Shown: positions 17,691 to 26,602, counted from the first letter of the stretch. The stretch: 64,000 nt of DNA from Actinomycetospora chibensis (GCF_028737215.1 NZ_JAQZAM010000005.1:1-64000), one strand, 5' to 3'. Notes: a model not told the origin generated them from the sequence alone. Made by a program: numbers and translations.

Positions 17691-17719
17691 GGTGCAAGCC
17701 GTGCGGCCTCGCTTGCACC
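17691..17719. repeat. Inverted repeat between catB and catC
   Basis: GGTGCAAGC (17691-17699) and GCTTGCACC (17711-17719) are perfect 9-bp arms around an 11-base GC-rich loop. It starts 9 bases after the catB stop. It could be a processing hairpin or a partial terminator that sets relative levels of catB and the downstream genes. Confidence 0.6.
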
Positions 17720-17760
17720 CAGCGCCAGGACATCCGCATCCTCGATCCCCTGGAGACCCC

Positions 17761-18042
17761 GTGCAGTTCCTCGTCCGCATGGACGTCCGCCTCCCCCACG
17801 ACATACCCGCCGAGGTCGCCGACGACCTCCGCGCCCGGGAGCGCGAGCGGGCCCACGAGATCCAGCGCTCCGGCAAGTGGCCCGAGCTGTGGCGGGTCGT
17901 CGGGCGCTACGCGAACGTCAGCCGCTTCGACGTCGACTCGGGCGACGAGCTCCACCAGCTGCTCTCGAGCCTGCCGCTCTTCCCGTACATGGACGTCGAG
18001 GTGACGGCGCTGACCGTGCACCCGTCGAAGCTGGAGTCCTGA
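17761..18042 (+). CDS. catC: Muconolactone delta-isomerase
   Basis: 93 residues from GTG 17761, the exact size of the family (92-96). MQFLVRMDVRLPHDIPAEVADDL-like N terminus, the WRVVGRYANVSRFDVDS core and LFPYMDVEVTALTVHPS end are characteristic. It moves the double bond of muconolactone to give 3-oxoadipate enol-lactone. The longer frame from 17632 overlaps catB and is not used. Confidence 0.92.
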   Translation: MQFLVRMDVRLPHDIPAEVADDLRARERERAHEIQRSGKWPELWRVVGRYANVSRFDVDSGDELHQLLSSLPLFPYMDVEVTALTVHPSKLES

Positions 18043-18110
18043 ATGACCCGACTCCTGATGAACGGAAGCGCGCGGTTCACCGGCCACGGCCACCGGGCAC
18101 GGTGGGGGAC

Positions 18111-18875
18111 GTGAAGCTGCACCACGTCCTCGAGGGTCCCGACGACGGTCCGCCGCTGGTCCTGCTCTGCTCGCTCGGCAGCACGGCCGAGATGTGGGCG
18201 CCCCAGCGCCGCGAGCTGGCCGACGAGTACCGGGTGATCACACTCGACACCCGCGGCCACGGCGGCTCGCCGGTGCCCGACGGCCCGTACCGCGTCGAGG
18301 ACCTCGCCCGCGACGTCCTCGAGACCCTCGACGACCGGGGCGTCGAGCGCGCCGCGTTCGCCGGCGTCTCCCTGGGCGGGGCGATCGCCCAGTGGATCGG
18401 CCGCTACGCCCCGGAGCGCGCGAGCACACTCGCCCTGCTCTGCACGTCCGCCCGCTTCGGCGACCCCGACCCCTGGGTCGAGCGCGCCGCCACGGTGCGC
18501 GACGGCGGGACGCAGGCCGTCGCCGACGCCGTCGTCGCGCGCTGGTTCACCGACGACTTCGCCCGGGCGCAGCCCGACACCGTCGCCCGCATGCGCGACC
18601 TCATCGCGTCCACCCCGGCCGAGGGCTACGCCGGGTGCTGCGAGGCGATCTCCGTGTGGGACGTCGTCGACGAGCTCGGCGCCATCGCCGTCCCGACGCT
18701 CGTGGTCAGCGGTGTCGACGACCCGGCCACACCGCCGGAGCACCAGCAGCTGCTCGCCGACGGCATCCCCGGCGCGCGCCTCGAGTCCGTCACCGGCGCG
18801 GCGCACCTGGCGTCGTTCCAGCGCCCCGAGATCGTGACGCCGCTGCTGCGCGAGCACGCGAAGGGAGCACTGTGA
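18111..18875 (+). CDS. pcaD: 3-oxoadipate enol-lactonase
   Basis: 254 residues, alpha/beta hydrolase. Nucleophile Ser97 in FAGVSLGG, acid in VVSGVDDPATP and His in GAAHLASFQRPE. The N terminus LHHVLEGPDDGPPLVLLCSLG, with the STAEMW motif, is typical of PcaD. It hydrolyses 3-oxoadipate enol-lactone to 3-oxoadipate. GTG 18111 follows GGTGGGGGAC; GTG 18102 is an alternative. The stop overlaps the pcaI start (GTGA). Confidence 0.88.
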   Translation: MKLHHVLEGPDDGPPLVLLCSLGSTAEMWAPQRRELADEYRVITLDTRGHGGSPVPDGPYRVEDLARDVLETLDDRGVERAAFAGVSLGGAIAQWIGRYAPERASTLALLCTSARFGDPDPWVERAATVRDGGTQAVADAVVARWFTDDFARAQPDTVARMRDLIASTPAEGYAGCCEAISVWDVVDELGAIAVPTLVVSGVDDPATPPEHQQLLADGIPGARLESVTGAAHLASFQRPEIVTPLLREHAKGAL

Positions 18876-19696
18876 GCACCTCGGGGAGGACGATCGACAA
18901 GACCGTGGCCACGGCCGACGAGGCCGTGGCCGACGTGCACGACGGCGCCTCGCTGGCGGTCGGCGGGTTCGGCCTGTCCGGGGTGCCGATCGTGCTCATC
19001 GACGCGCTGTCGCGGACCTCGGTGAGCGGGCTGCACGTCGCGTCGAACAACTGCGGCACCGACGGCTGGGGCCTGGGCATCCTGCTCGAGCAGCACCGGA
19101 TCGCGCGGGTCGTGGCGTCCTACATCGGCGAGAACAAGGAGTTCGGCCGCCAGTACCTGGCCGGTGAGCTGGAGGTCGAGCTGACCCCGCAGGGCACGCT
19201 GGCCGAACGGCTGCGCGCCGCCGGCTCGGGCGTGCCGGCGTTCTACACCCCGGCCGGGGTCGGCACCTGGGTCGCCGACGGGGCGATGCCCTGGCGCTAC
19301 GCCGCCGACGGGTCGGTGGCGGTGTCGTCGCCGCCGAAGGAGGTCCGGGAGTTCGAGGTGGCCCAGGCCGACGGCACGACCGAGAGGACCCCCTTCGTCC
19401 TCGAACGCTCGCTGGTCTGCGACTTCGGCCTGGTGCGCGCGGCGAAGGGCGACCGGCACGGCAACCTGGTGTTCCACCGCTCCGCGCGCAACTTCAACCC
19501 GCTCGCCGCGATGGCCGGGCGCACGACGATCGCCGAGGTCGAGGAGCTCGTCGAGCCCGGGGAGATCGACCCCGACGACGTCCACGTGCCTGGCATCTTC
19601 GTCCACCGCGTCGTGGAGCTGACCGCCGAGCAGGTCGCCAACAAGCACATCGAGAAGCGAACGCTGCGTCCGACTTCTGGGAAGGAGAACACGTGA
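18872..19696 (+). CDS. pcaI: 3-oxoadipate CoA-transferase, subunit A
   Basis: 274 residues, family I CoA-transferase alpha subunit. The CoA-binding loop is [17 protein letters not shown], and [12 protein letters not shown] and [20 protein letters not shown] are family motifs. It activates 3-oxoadipate with CoA from succinyl-CoA together with PcaJ. The GTG start overlaps the pcaD stop, and its own stop overlaps the pcaJ start. Succinyl-CoA:acetoacetate transferase (ScoA) is very similar in sequence; the operon decides for PcaI. Confidence 0.88.
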   Translation: MSTSGRTIDKTVATADEAVADVHDGASLAVGGFGLSGVPIVLIDALSRTSVSGLHVASNNCGTDGWGLGILLEQHRIARVVASYIGENKEFGRQYLAGELEVELTPQGTLAERLRAAGSGVPAFYTPAGVGTWVADGAMPWRYAADGSVAVSSPPKEVREFEVAQADGTTERTPFVLERSLVCDFGLVRAAKGDRHGNLVFHRSARNFNPLAAMAGRTTIAEVEELVEPGEIDPDDVHVPGIFVHRVVELTAEQVANKHIEKRTLRPTSGKENT

Positions 19697-20355
19697 GTCT
19701 CACCCGCGACCAGATGGCCGCCCGCGCGGCGCGCGAGCTCACCCACGGCGCCTACGTGAACCTCGGCATCGGGCTGCCCACCCTGATCCCCAACTACATG
19801 CCCGACGACGTCGACGTCTTCCTGCACTCGGAGAACGGGCTGCTCGGCGTGGGCCCGTACCCGACCGAGGACGAGGTCGACCCCGACCTCATCAACGCGG
19901 GCAAGGAGACGGTGACCGTCAGCCCCGGCGGCTCGTTCTTCGACTCCGCACTGTCGTTCGGGATGATCCGCGGCGGCAAGGTCGACATCGCGGTCCTCGG
20001 GGCCATGCAGGTCGCGGTCAACGGCGACATCGCCAACTGGGCCGTGCCCGGCGCGATGGTCAAGGGCATGGGCGGCGCGATGGACCTCGTCCACGGCGCC
20101 CGCCGGGTGCTCGTGGTGATGGAGCACGTCACCAAGAAGGGCGCGCCCAAGCTCGTCGAGACCTGCGCGCTGCCCCTGACCGGCCGCGGCGTCGTCTCCC
20201 GCATCATCACCGACCTCGCCGTCGTCGACGTGACGCCGAACGGCTTCGTCCTGCGTGAGCTCGCCCCCGGCGTCACCACCGACGAGGTCCGCGAGCAGAC
20301 CGGCGCGCCCCTCGCCGACGCCGACGACCTCGCGGAGATGCCCGTCCCCGCCTGA
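19693..20355 (+). CDS. pcaJ: 3-oxoadipate CoA-transferase, subunit B
   Basis: 220 residues. The catalytic Glu47 lies in the invariant SENG motif ([10 protein letters not shown]), which forms the glutamyl-CoA thioester. [16 protein letters not shown] and [15 protein letters not shown] are further signatures. It is the last gene of the nine-gene plus-strand run. No thiolase (pcaF) follows, so the final cleavage to succinyl-CoA and acetyl-CoA must be encoded elsewhere. Confidence 0.9.
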   Translation: MSLTRDQMAARAARELTHGAYVNLGIGLPTLIPNYMPDDVDVFLHSENGLLGVGPYPTEDEVDPDLINAGKETVTVSPGGSFFDSALSFGMIRGGKVDIAVLGAMQVAVNGDIANWAVPGAMVKGMGGAMDLVHGARRVLVVMEHVTKKGAPKLVETCALPLTGRGVVSRIITDLAVVDVTPNGFVLRELAPGVTTDEVREQTGAPLADADDLAEMPVPA

Positions 20356-20541
20356 CGCCTGTTGATTCGATCTCGGCCGACGGGGACAGTCGCACCCAGC
20401 ACGAGGGTCCGTTCCCGTCGCCCGGCCCCGGCAACGGTATCGCGGCTCCGTCCCGAGCCTCGGACGTGTCCGAACGAGGGTGCCGATGACGCCACCACGT
20501 CCCCGATCCCGACCCACCCCGGCCGCTCGGCGGGTGATCCC

Positions 20542-21042
20542 GTGATCACCAGCCGCGACCTGGCCGCGATCCCCCGGGACACCGCCGGCACGCTGGTCGA
20601 CCCGGTCGGCGCCGGCCGGCCCGTCGAGACCGCGCTGCTGGACGGCGCCGGGGTCGTCGTCTGGGTCGACGACGCGTGGGTCGCGTTCTGCCGGGCCAAC
20701 GGCGGCGACCCGGCCCGGGCCGGGATCGGGTGCTCCTACCTGGCGCTGTGCGACGCCGCCGCGGCCACCGACCGGCACAGCGCCATCGTCGCGTCGGCGA
20801 TCCGCGCCGCGCTGCGCGGCGACCTCCCCGCCCCGGCGCGCATCGAGGTCCCGTGCGACGCCCCGACGCACCCGCGCGTCTTCGACGTCCTGGTCTCCTC
20901 GCGCCGCGACGACCGGGGCCGCGTGCTCGGCGCGACGGTCACCCTGTCGGAGACCGAGCCCGCGGAACCCCTCCTGGTCAGTCCCGGGCCCGCGCCACCA
21001 CGTCCTCCAACGCCTCGGGGTTGCGCAGGGCGTCCTTGCTGA
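20542..21042 (+). CDS. PAS-domain protein
   Basis: 166 residues from GTG 20542. Residues about 30-130 form one PAS domain of the type found at the head of actinobacterial signalling proteins: VVVWVDDAWVAFCRANGG, GCSYLALCDAA and VFDVLVSSRRDDRGRVLGAT. No kinase, GGDEF or DNA-binding output domain follows. The last 65 bases overlap the 3' end of the convergent acetoacetyl-CoA synthetase, and the proline-rich tail there looks like read-through, so an intact output domain may have been lost. Sensed signal unknown. Confidence 0.6.
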   Translation: MITSRDLAAIPRDTAGTLVDPVGAGRPVETALLDGAGVVVWVDDAWVAFCRANGGDPARAGIGCSYLALCDAAAATDRHSAIVASAIRAALRGDLPAPARIEVPCDAPTHPRVFDVLVSSRRDDRGRVLGATVTLSETEPAEPLLVSPGPAPPRPPTPRGCAGRPC

Positions 21043-22969
21043 CGGCCTTCTCGGGGGCGGTGCCGGCGAGGATGCGCTTGACCGGCACCTCGGACTTCTT
21101 GCCGTTGAGCGTGCGCGGGATGTCGTCGACCACCAGGAAGCGGTCGGGGACGTGACGCGGCGAGAGCTGGCTGCGCAGGGCCTTCTTGAGCTGCGGCGCG
21201 ACGTCCTCGAAATCCACGCCCTCGCCGAGCACGAGGAAGCACAACAGCTCGCCGCCCTCGCGGGCGCCCTCGACGCCGGACGTGTCGATGACCAGCGAGT
21301 CGACCACCTCGTCGAAGGACTCGACGACCTCGTAGAACTCCGCGGTGCCCATCCGGACGCCGCCGCGGTTGAGCGTCGAGTCGCTGCGCCCGCGGATGAC
21401 GAGGGAGCCCCGCGGCGTGATCTGGACCCAGTCACCGTGGCGCCAGATGCCGGGGAAGTCCTCGAAGTACGACTCCCGCATCCGACTGCCGTCGGGGTCG
21501 TTCCACAGCATCACCGGCATCGACGGCGTGGGCCGGGTGATGACGAGCTCGCCGACCTCGTCGATCACGGGCTGCCCGGTGGGATCGAACGCCTCGACGG
21601 AGGCCCCGAGCGCACGGCAGGAGATCTCACCCCGCCAGACGGGGACGGTCGGGGCCACGCCGACGAACGCCGCGCAGACGTCGGTGCCGCCGGAGACCGA
21701 CGCGATCTGGATCTTCTCGCCCACCGCGTCCTGCAGCCAGTCGAAGCCCTCCGGCGACAGCGGCGATCCGGTGGAGCCGACCGAGCGGATCGCGGAGAGG
21801 TCGAACGCGTCGCGCGGGCGCAGGCCGGCCTTGAGGCACGACTGCACGAACGACGCCGACGTCCCGAACAGCGTGACGCCCTCGTCGGCGGCCATCCGCC
21901 AGAGCACGTCGAGGTCGGGGTGGCCCGGGCTCCCGTCGAAGGCGACGACGGTGGCACCGACCAGCAGTCCCGAGATCAGCAGGTTCCACATCATCCAGCC
22001 GGTGGTGGTGAACCAGAAGAACCGGTCACCGGGCCCGAGGTCGTGCTGCAGGGCCAGCGACGCGAGGTGCTGGACGACGATGCCGCCGTGCGAGTGCACG
22101 ATCCCCTTCGGCAGCCCGGTGGTGCCCGACGAGTAGAGGATCCACAGCGGGTGGTCGAACGGCACGGGGTCGAACGCGAGCCCCGCGTCGGCGTGGTCGG
22201 TGAACGACGACCAGCCGACGACGTCGTCGTGCTCGGCCCACGCCCCCTCGGCGACGTAGTCGATGCCGACCGTCGCGCGTAGCGTCGGGAGCTGCTCGCG
22301 CAGCTCGGCGACCGTCGTGCGGATGTCGTAGGACTTGCCGTTGTAGAGGTAGCCGTCGACGACGACGAGCACGGACGGCTCGATCTGGGCGAAGCGGTCG
22401 ACCACGGCGCGCGCGCCGAAGTCGGGCGAGCACGACGACCACGTCGCCCCCAGCGAGGCGGCGCCGAGGAAGGCGACGAGGGTCTCGATGCAGTTCGGGG
22501 CGAGGGCGACGACCCGGTCGCCGCGCCCGACCCCGAGCGCCTCGAGCCCGGCCCGGGCGCGGGCGACGTCGGCCCGCAGCTCGCCGTAGGTGCGCTGCTC
22601 GCGCCGGCCGTCCTCGCGGACCGCGACGATCGCGAGGTCGTCGTCGGCGCCGCCCTCGGCGGGGCGCAGCGCGTGCTCGGCGTAGTTGAGGGTGCTGCCC
22701 GGGAACCAGCTCGCTCCCGGCATGTCCTCGGAGGCGAGAACCTCGCTCGGGGCGTCGTGGAACCGCACGCCGAGGTGGTCGGCGACCGTGCCCCAGAACG
22801 CCCGGAGGTCGGTCGTGGACCACCGCCACAGATCCTCGTAGCCCTCGACGGTGATGCCGTGCTCCTGCGCGGCGCGCTCCGCGAACGCGGTGATCCGCGC
22901 GTTCCGTACCGTCTCCTCGTCCGGCTGCCAGAGGATCTCGGGTTCCGTGCTGTCGGAGGGGGCGCTCAT
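20978..22969 (-). CDS. Acetoacetate-CoA ligase (acetoacetyl-CoA synthetase)
   Basis: 663 residues, ANL superfamily. The N-terminal ACAS_N region (WGTVADHLGVRFHDAPSEVL) precedes the adenylation motif LYSSGTTGLPKGIVHSHGG. VTLFGTSASFVQ and GGTDVCAAF follow, and the C-terminal hinge/lysine region is IRGRSDSTLNRGGVR, then GKKSEVPVKRIL with the acylated Lys. It makes acetoacetyl-CoA from acetoacetate and ATP. The gene is convergent with the PAS protein and 16 bases downstream of the methyltransferase start side, as a probable two-gene transcript. Confidence 0.9.
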   Translation of the reverse strand: MSAPSDSTEPEILWQPDEETVRNARITAFAERAAQEHGITVEGYEDLWRWSTTDLRAFWGTVADHLGVRFHDAPSEVLASEDMPGASWFPGSTLNYAEHALRPAEGGADDDLAIVAVREDGRREQRTYGELRADVARARAGLEALGVGRGDRVVALAPNCIETLVAFLGAASLGATWSSCSPDFGARAVVDRFAQIEPSVLVVVDGYLYNGKSYDIRTTVAELREQLPTLRATVGIDYVAEGAWAEHDDVVGWSSFTDHADAGLAFDPVPFDHPLWILYSSGTTGLPKGIVHSHGGIVVQHLASLALQHDLGPGDRFFWFTTTGWMMWNLLISGLLVGATVVAFDGSPGHPDLDVLWRMAADEGVTLFGTSASFVQSCLKAGLRPRDAFDLSAIRSVGSTGSPLSPEGFDWLQDAVGEKIQIASVSGGTDVCAAFVGVAPTVPVWRGEISCRALGASVEAFDPTGQPVIDEVGELVITRPTPSMPVMLWNDPDGSRMRESYFEDFPGIWRHGDWVQITPRGSLVIRGRSDSTLNRGGVRMGTAEFYEVVESFDEVVDSLVIDTSGVEGAREGGELLCFLVLGEGVDFEDVAPQLKKALRSQLSPRHVPDRFLVVDDIPRTLNGKKSEVPVKRILAGTAPEKAVSKDALRNPEALEDVVARARD

Positions 22970-22985
22970 GGCCCCCGTTCTATCC

Positions 22986-23633
22986 TCAGCGCGCGGTGAG
23001 CACCAGCATCCGGGCCTCGACACCGACTCCGGAGCGGTAGGGCGTCACGTCGGCCGACACCAGCTCCGCGACGCCCGCGTCGACGAGCCGGTCGGTCTCC
23101 GCGCGGTAGCCCCCGGACTCCCAGACGTCGTCGAGCACCGTGGCCACGATCGCTCCGCCCGGACGGGTCAGCCGGACGAACTCGGCGAGGGCCTCGGGAC
23201 CGACGTGGCCGTGGGTGAGGGTGCCGACGCAGATGACGGCGTCGTAGGCGTCGGCGGGGGTGGGCAGCGGGCGGGTGAGGTCGGCGGGCTCGAGGGAGCG
23301 GTAGGCGCCGGTGGCCCGTGCCCGCTCGAGCATCCCCGGGGAGACGTCCACGCCGTCGATGACGCCGACGCCCCGCTGCGCCAGCGCCGCCCCGACCAGA
23401 CCCGTCCCGCACCCGGCGTCGAGGACGGTGACGCCCGTGCCGGCGACGCGGACGAGCGTCTCGGCGGCGAGCTCCGGGGCGACGTAGCCCTGGGCGTCGT
23501 CAGCGAGGTCGGCGTCGTACTCCGCGGCCCACTCGTCGTAGAACTCCCGGGCGTCGTCCGGCCCGCGCAGGCCGTAGGCACGCTTGAGGTACGGGTTGCC
23601 GCCGGTCGGCGTCGTGGGCTCGTCGGACGTCAT
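22986..23633 (-). CDS. Class I SAM-dependent methyltransferase
   Basis: 215 residues. Motif I VTVLDAGCGTGLVGAALAQRG, then VDVSPGMLERAR, and DAVICVGTLTHGHVGPEAL are clear. The N-terminal FYDEWAAEYDADLADDAQGYVAPELAAETL layout resembles Williams-Beuren-region-like small-molecule methyltransferases. Substrate unknown. It lies directly upstream of the acetoacetyl-CoA synthetase in the same direction. Confidence 0.8.
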   Translation of the reverse strand: MTSDEPTTPTGGNPYLKRAYGLRGPDDAREFYDEWAAEYDADLADDAQGYVAPELAAETLVRVAGTGVTVLDAGCGTGLVGAALAQRGVGVIDGVDVSPGMLERARATGAYRSLEPADLTRPLPTPADAYDAVICVGTLTHGHVGPEALAEFVRLTRPGGAIVATVLDDVWESGGYRAETDRLVDAGVAELVSADVTPYRSGVGVEARMLVLTAR

Positions 23634-23704
23634 GCGCGCGAGTCTCCTCTGCGCGCAGTCTTCGGAGCTATACCTCAGAAGATCACGCACGTAAGCTCGA
23701 CGAC

Positions 23705-23731
23705 GTGCAGAACCGCTTCCGCCGACGCTGA
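23705..23731 (+). other. Short ORF VQNRFRRR at the 5' end of the MFS gene (lost N terminus or leader peptide)
   Basis: GTG 23705 begins an 8-codon frame ended by TGA 23729, in the same frame as the MFS gene downstream. A -10-like TAAGCT (23692-23697) lies 7 bases before the GTG, the spacing of a leaderless start. The codons after the TGA (RVPRGFGARVVAVEALGQF) continue into the MFS first helix but contain no start codon. Either the TGA is a nonsense mutation or this is a leader ORF. Confidence 0.5.
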
Positions 23732-23809
23732 CACCCGGCCCCGCCTCCGTCGCGGGTCCCCCGCGGGTTCGGCGCACGGGTCGTCGCCGTCGAGGCGCTC
23801 GGCCAGTTC

Positions 23810-24913
23810 GTGCCGCTCTACCCGCTCTACGCGCTGCTCTTCGCCGACCACGGCCTCTCCGACGCCGCGATCTCCGCGCTGTTCGCGCTCTGGTCGGTGA
23901 CGACGCTGGTCCTCGAGGTGCCCTCGGGCGCCTGGGCCGACGTGACCTCCCGGCGCCGGATGCTCGCCGCGTCCGGCACCCTCGCGGCGGCCGCGTTCGC
24001 CCTGTGGGTGCTGGTCCCGGGCACGTGGGTGTTCGCGGTGGGCTTCGTGCTCTGGGGCGTCGGCACCGCGCTGGGCTCCGGCACCCTCGAGGCGCTGACC
24101 TACGACGCACTCGCCGGCTGGGACGCCACCGATCGCTACGCCACGCTCATGGGCCGGGCGCGCTCGGGCTATCTCGCGAGCACGCTCGTCGCCACCGCGC
24201 TCGCCGCGCCGCTGGTGGAGGTCGGCGGCTACGTCCTGCCCGGTCTCGTCGGGGCCGCCGCCGCGCTGGTCGCCGGCCTCCTGGCGCTCACCCTGCCCGA
24301 GGAGGAACGGACGCCGACCGCACGGACGACGTCGCGCGACGCCCTCGCCGAGTGGTGGACCACGCTGCGCGACGGGCTCGCCGACGTGTCCCGGACGGCG
24401 CTGCTGCGGCGCGCGGTGCTCGTCACGGCGCTGCTCACCGGGCTCATGGCGTTCGACGAGTACCTGCCCCTGCTCGCCGCCGACCGGGGCGCCTCGCCGG
24501 CGACGACCGCGCTCGCCCTCGTCGGGGTGGGCGTCGCGGAGACGCTCTGCGTCGCGCTCGCCGGCCGGGTGGCCCGCGCCCGCGGGCCGGTGCTCGGCGC
24601 GCTGCTGGGCCTCGCCTCGGTGACGGTCGGGGCGGGGGCGCTGCTGCCGCTCGGGCCCGGGTTCGCGGCGATCGCGCTCGGGTGGGGCGTGCTGCAGATG
24701 CTGCTGGTCGTCGTCGAGACCCGGGTGCAGGACGAGGTGACCGGTGACGCCCGTGCCACGGTCACCTCGGTCGCCGGCCTGGGGTCCGAGGGGGTGGCGC
24801 TCGGGGTGCTCGCGGTCGTCGGCACCGGGTCGGTCTGGGTCGGCCTGCCGGCGCTCGTGGCCGCGCTCGCGGCGCCGCTGCTGGGAGTGGGCGTGCTCCT
24901 GGCCCGGTCATGA
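23810..24913 (+). CDS. Major facilitator superfamily transporter (5' end disturbed)
   Basis: 367 residues from the first available start, GTG 23810, with about 11-12 hydrophobic segments and an intracellular loop GAWADVTSRRRML matching the MFS loop-2 motif. The type is the drug/unknown exporter family with PLYPLYALLFADHGLSDAAIS in helix 1. Starting here removes the upstream half of helix 1 (GARVVAVEALGQF), which is in frame behind a TGA at 23729. The gene may therefore be a pseudogene, use a non-canonical start, or be reinitiated after the short ORF. Substrate unknown. Confidence 0.65.
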   Translation: MPLYPLYALLFADHGLSDAAISALFALWSVTTLVLEVPSGAWADVTSRRRMLAASGTLAAAAFALWVLVPGTWVFAVGFVLWGVGTALGSGTLEALTYDALAGWDATDRYATLMGRARSGYLASTLVATALAAPLVEVGGYVLPGLVGAAAALVAGLLALTLPEEERTPTARTTSRDALAEWWTTLRDGLADVSRTALLRRAVLVTALLTGLMAFDEYLPLLAADRGASPATTALALVGVGVAETLCVALAGRVARARGPVLGALLGLASVTVGAGALLPLGPGFAAIALGWGVLQMLLVVVETRVQDEVTGDARATVTSVAGLGSEGVALGVLAVVGTGSVWVGLPALVAALAAPLLGVGVLLARS

Positions 24914-24988
24914 CCGTCCGGGTCTGGCCGAACCCGGACGGTTCCTGCCATTCTCGGAACCGTCGCGAACCCGACGAAGGGACCGGCC

Positions 24989-25417
24989 ATGCGCATCGCG
25001 GACCTCATCGCGCGCAAGGGATCAGCCGTGCTCACCGTGCCGCCCGACGCCCCGGTGTCGAACCTCCTGGAGGTGCTCGCCGAGCGCAACGTCGGCGCGG
25101 CGGTCGTGTGCGAGGGCGACCGACTGGCCGGGATCGTCTCCGAGCGCGACGTGGTGCGCCACCTGCACCAGCGGGGCGCGAGCCTCCTCGACGCGCCCGT
25201 CTCCGAGATCATGACGACGGTCGTGGCCACCTGCCGGTTCGAGGACGACGTCCAGACGCTGAGCCGCACCATGACCGAGCGGCGGATCCGCCACATCCCG
25301 GTGGTGGACGAGCAGGAGAGGCTGAGGGGGATCGTCAGCATCGGCGACGTCGTGAAGTCCCGGATCGACCAGCTCGAGGAGCACCGCAACCAGCTCGAGG
25401 CCTACATCTCGGGGTGA
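24989..25417 (+). CDS. CBS-domain pair protein
   Basis: 142 residues made of two CBS motifs: about 8-62 (GSAVLTVPPDAPVSNLLEVL to GIVSERDVVRHL) and 75-133 (MTTVVATCRFEDDVQTLSRT to GIVSIGDVVKSRIDQ), plus a short C-terminal helix. Free-standing CBS pairs bind adenosyl ligands (AMP, ATP, NAD) and often sense energy status; in actinobacteria the class is close to hypoxia-induced Hrp1-like proteins. It sits between the MFS gene and an aldo/keto reductase. Confidence 0.87.
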   Translation: MRIADLIARKGSAVLTVPPDAPVSNLLEVLAERNVGAAVVCEGDRLAGIVSERDVVRHLHQRGASLLDAPVSEIMTTVVATCRFEDDVQTLSRTMTERRIRHIPVVDEQERLRGIVSIGDVVKSRIDQLEEHRNQLEAYISG

Positions 25418-25482
25418 CCCACGCCCCGGCACGCGTCGTTCGTCCATCGTTCAACCGCTTCGGGAGCGGGTACGCGACGGGC

Positions 25483-26457
25483 ATGGAGATGACGAGACTG
25501 GGCAAGACCGAGCTGCAGGTGTCGCGGATCGCGTTCGGCACCTGGCAGGTCTCGGGCGAGTGGGGTTCCTATGACGCCGACCAGGCGCAGCGCGCCATCC
25601 GCCACGCGCTGGACCTGGGTGTGAACTTCTTCGACACCGCCCAGGCCTACGGGTTCGGCGAGTCCGAGGAGGTCCTGGCCAACGCGCTGCGCGGCGAGCT
25701 CGATCGCGACCGGGACTCGGTGGTCATCGCGACCAAGGGCGGTATCAACCCCGGCACCGACCGGCCGCGGGACTCGCGCCGGGAGTGGCTGCGCTCGGGC
25801 GTCGAGTCCTCGCTGAAGGCGATGAAGATCGACCACATCGACCTCTACCAGGTGCACTGGCCCGACGAGCAGACGCCGTTCGAGGACACCGCCGGGTACC
25901 TGCAGGAGCTCGTCGACGAGGGCAAGATCCGCCACGTCGGCGTGTCGAACTACGACGCCGACCAGATGGCGGCGTTCGACCGGCGTCGCCCGGTGGAGAC
26001 CCTGCAGCCGCCGTACCACCTGTTCCGCCGCCACATCGAGGACGGCGTGCTCCCCTACGTGCGCGAGCAGGACATCGGCACGCTCGTCTACTCGCCGCTG
26101 GGCTCGGGACTGCTGACCGGCTCGATGGACGAGAACACCACGTTCGAGGACTCCGACTGGCGCGCGCAGGCCTCGGCGTTCCAGGGCGAGAAGTTCCGGC
26201 AGAACCTCGAGGTCATCGAGCGGCTGACGTCGTTCGCCGCGGACAAGGGCGTCGAGGTCTCGCAGCTGGCGATCGCCTGGGTGCTCGCGCAGGACGGGAT
26301 CGACGTCGCCATCGTCGGCGCCCGGTCGGAGAAGAACATCGAGCGCTCGCTGGCTGCGGTCGACGTGCAGCTGTCCGCCGACGACCTCGCCGAGATCGAG
26401 AAGATCACCGCCGACGGCGTCCAGGTCACCGGCGCGGCTCCCGAGGGCGTGTCCTGA
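25483..26457 (+). CDS. Aldo/keto reductase
   Basis: 324 residues. The tetrad is Asp51 and Tyr56 (DTAQAYG), Lys85 (IATKGG) and His125 (YQVHWPD). The phosphate-binding end VAIVGARSEKNIERSL is typical of NADP(H) enzymes of the YajO/Tas-like group. It differs clearly from the other aldo/keto reductase at 8625-9617. The start may be ATG 25483 or 25489. It ends at the large inverted repeat at 26470-26597. Confidence 0.88.
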   Translation: MEMTRLGKTELQVSRIAFGTWQVSGEWGSYDADQAQRAIRHALDLGVNFFDTAQAYGFGESEEVLANALRGELDRDRDSVVIATKGGINPGTDRPRDSRREWLRSGVESSLKAMKIDHIDLYQVHWPDEQTPFEDTAGYLQELVDEGKIRHVGVSNYDADQMAAFDRRRPVETLQPPYHLFRRHIEDGVLPYVREQDIGTLVYSPLGSGLLTGSMDENTTFEDSDWRAQASAFQGEKFRQNLEVIERLTSFAADKGVEVSQLAIAWVLAQDGIDVAIVGARSEKNIERSLAAVDVQLSADDLAEIEKITADGVQVTGAAPEGVS

Positions 26458-26469
26458 GCGGAGCCCTGA

Positions 26470-26526
26470 TGTCAGCGGAGTGCCGTCGCAGACACTGAAC
26501 GTCCGTATTCTTCCGTCGATCACCGG
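26470..26526 (+). repeat. 3'-end element A6 (left arm of a 57-bp inverted pair)
   Basis: Starts 12 bases after the aldo/keto reductase stop, sense to it. It carries TGTCAGCG, AGTGCCGTC, AGAC-N7-GTCC and CGTAT and pairs with A7: 47 of 57 positions are complementary across a 14-base loop. Confidence 0.75.
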
Positions 26527-26540
26527 GGCGCCCGCGCCGG

Positions 26541-26597
26541 CCGGTGATCGACGTACCGATACGGACACTCAACGTCTGTGACGGCACTTCGCTGACA
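26541..26597 (-). repeat. 3'-end element A7 (right arm of the inverted pair)
   Basis: Mirror copy of A6, 5 bases after the glycosyltransferase stop and sense to that gene. The innermost 13 bp (GTCGATCACCGG region) are perfect. Together A6 and A7 can form a large cruciform or a bidirectional terminator between two convergent genes. Confidence 0.75.
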
Positions 26598-26602
26598 CTG
26601 CA

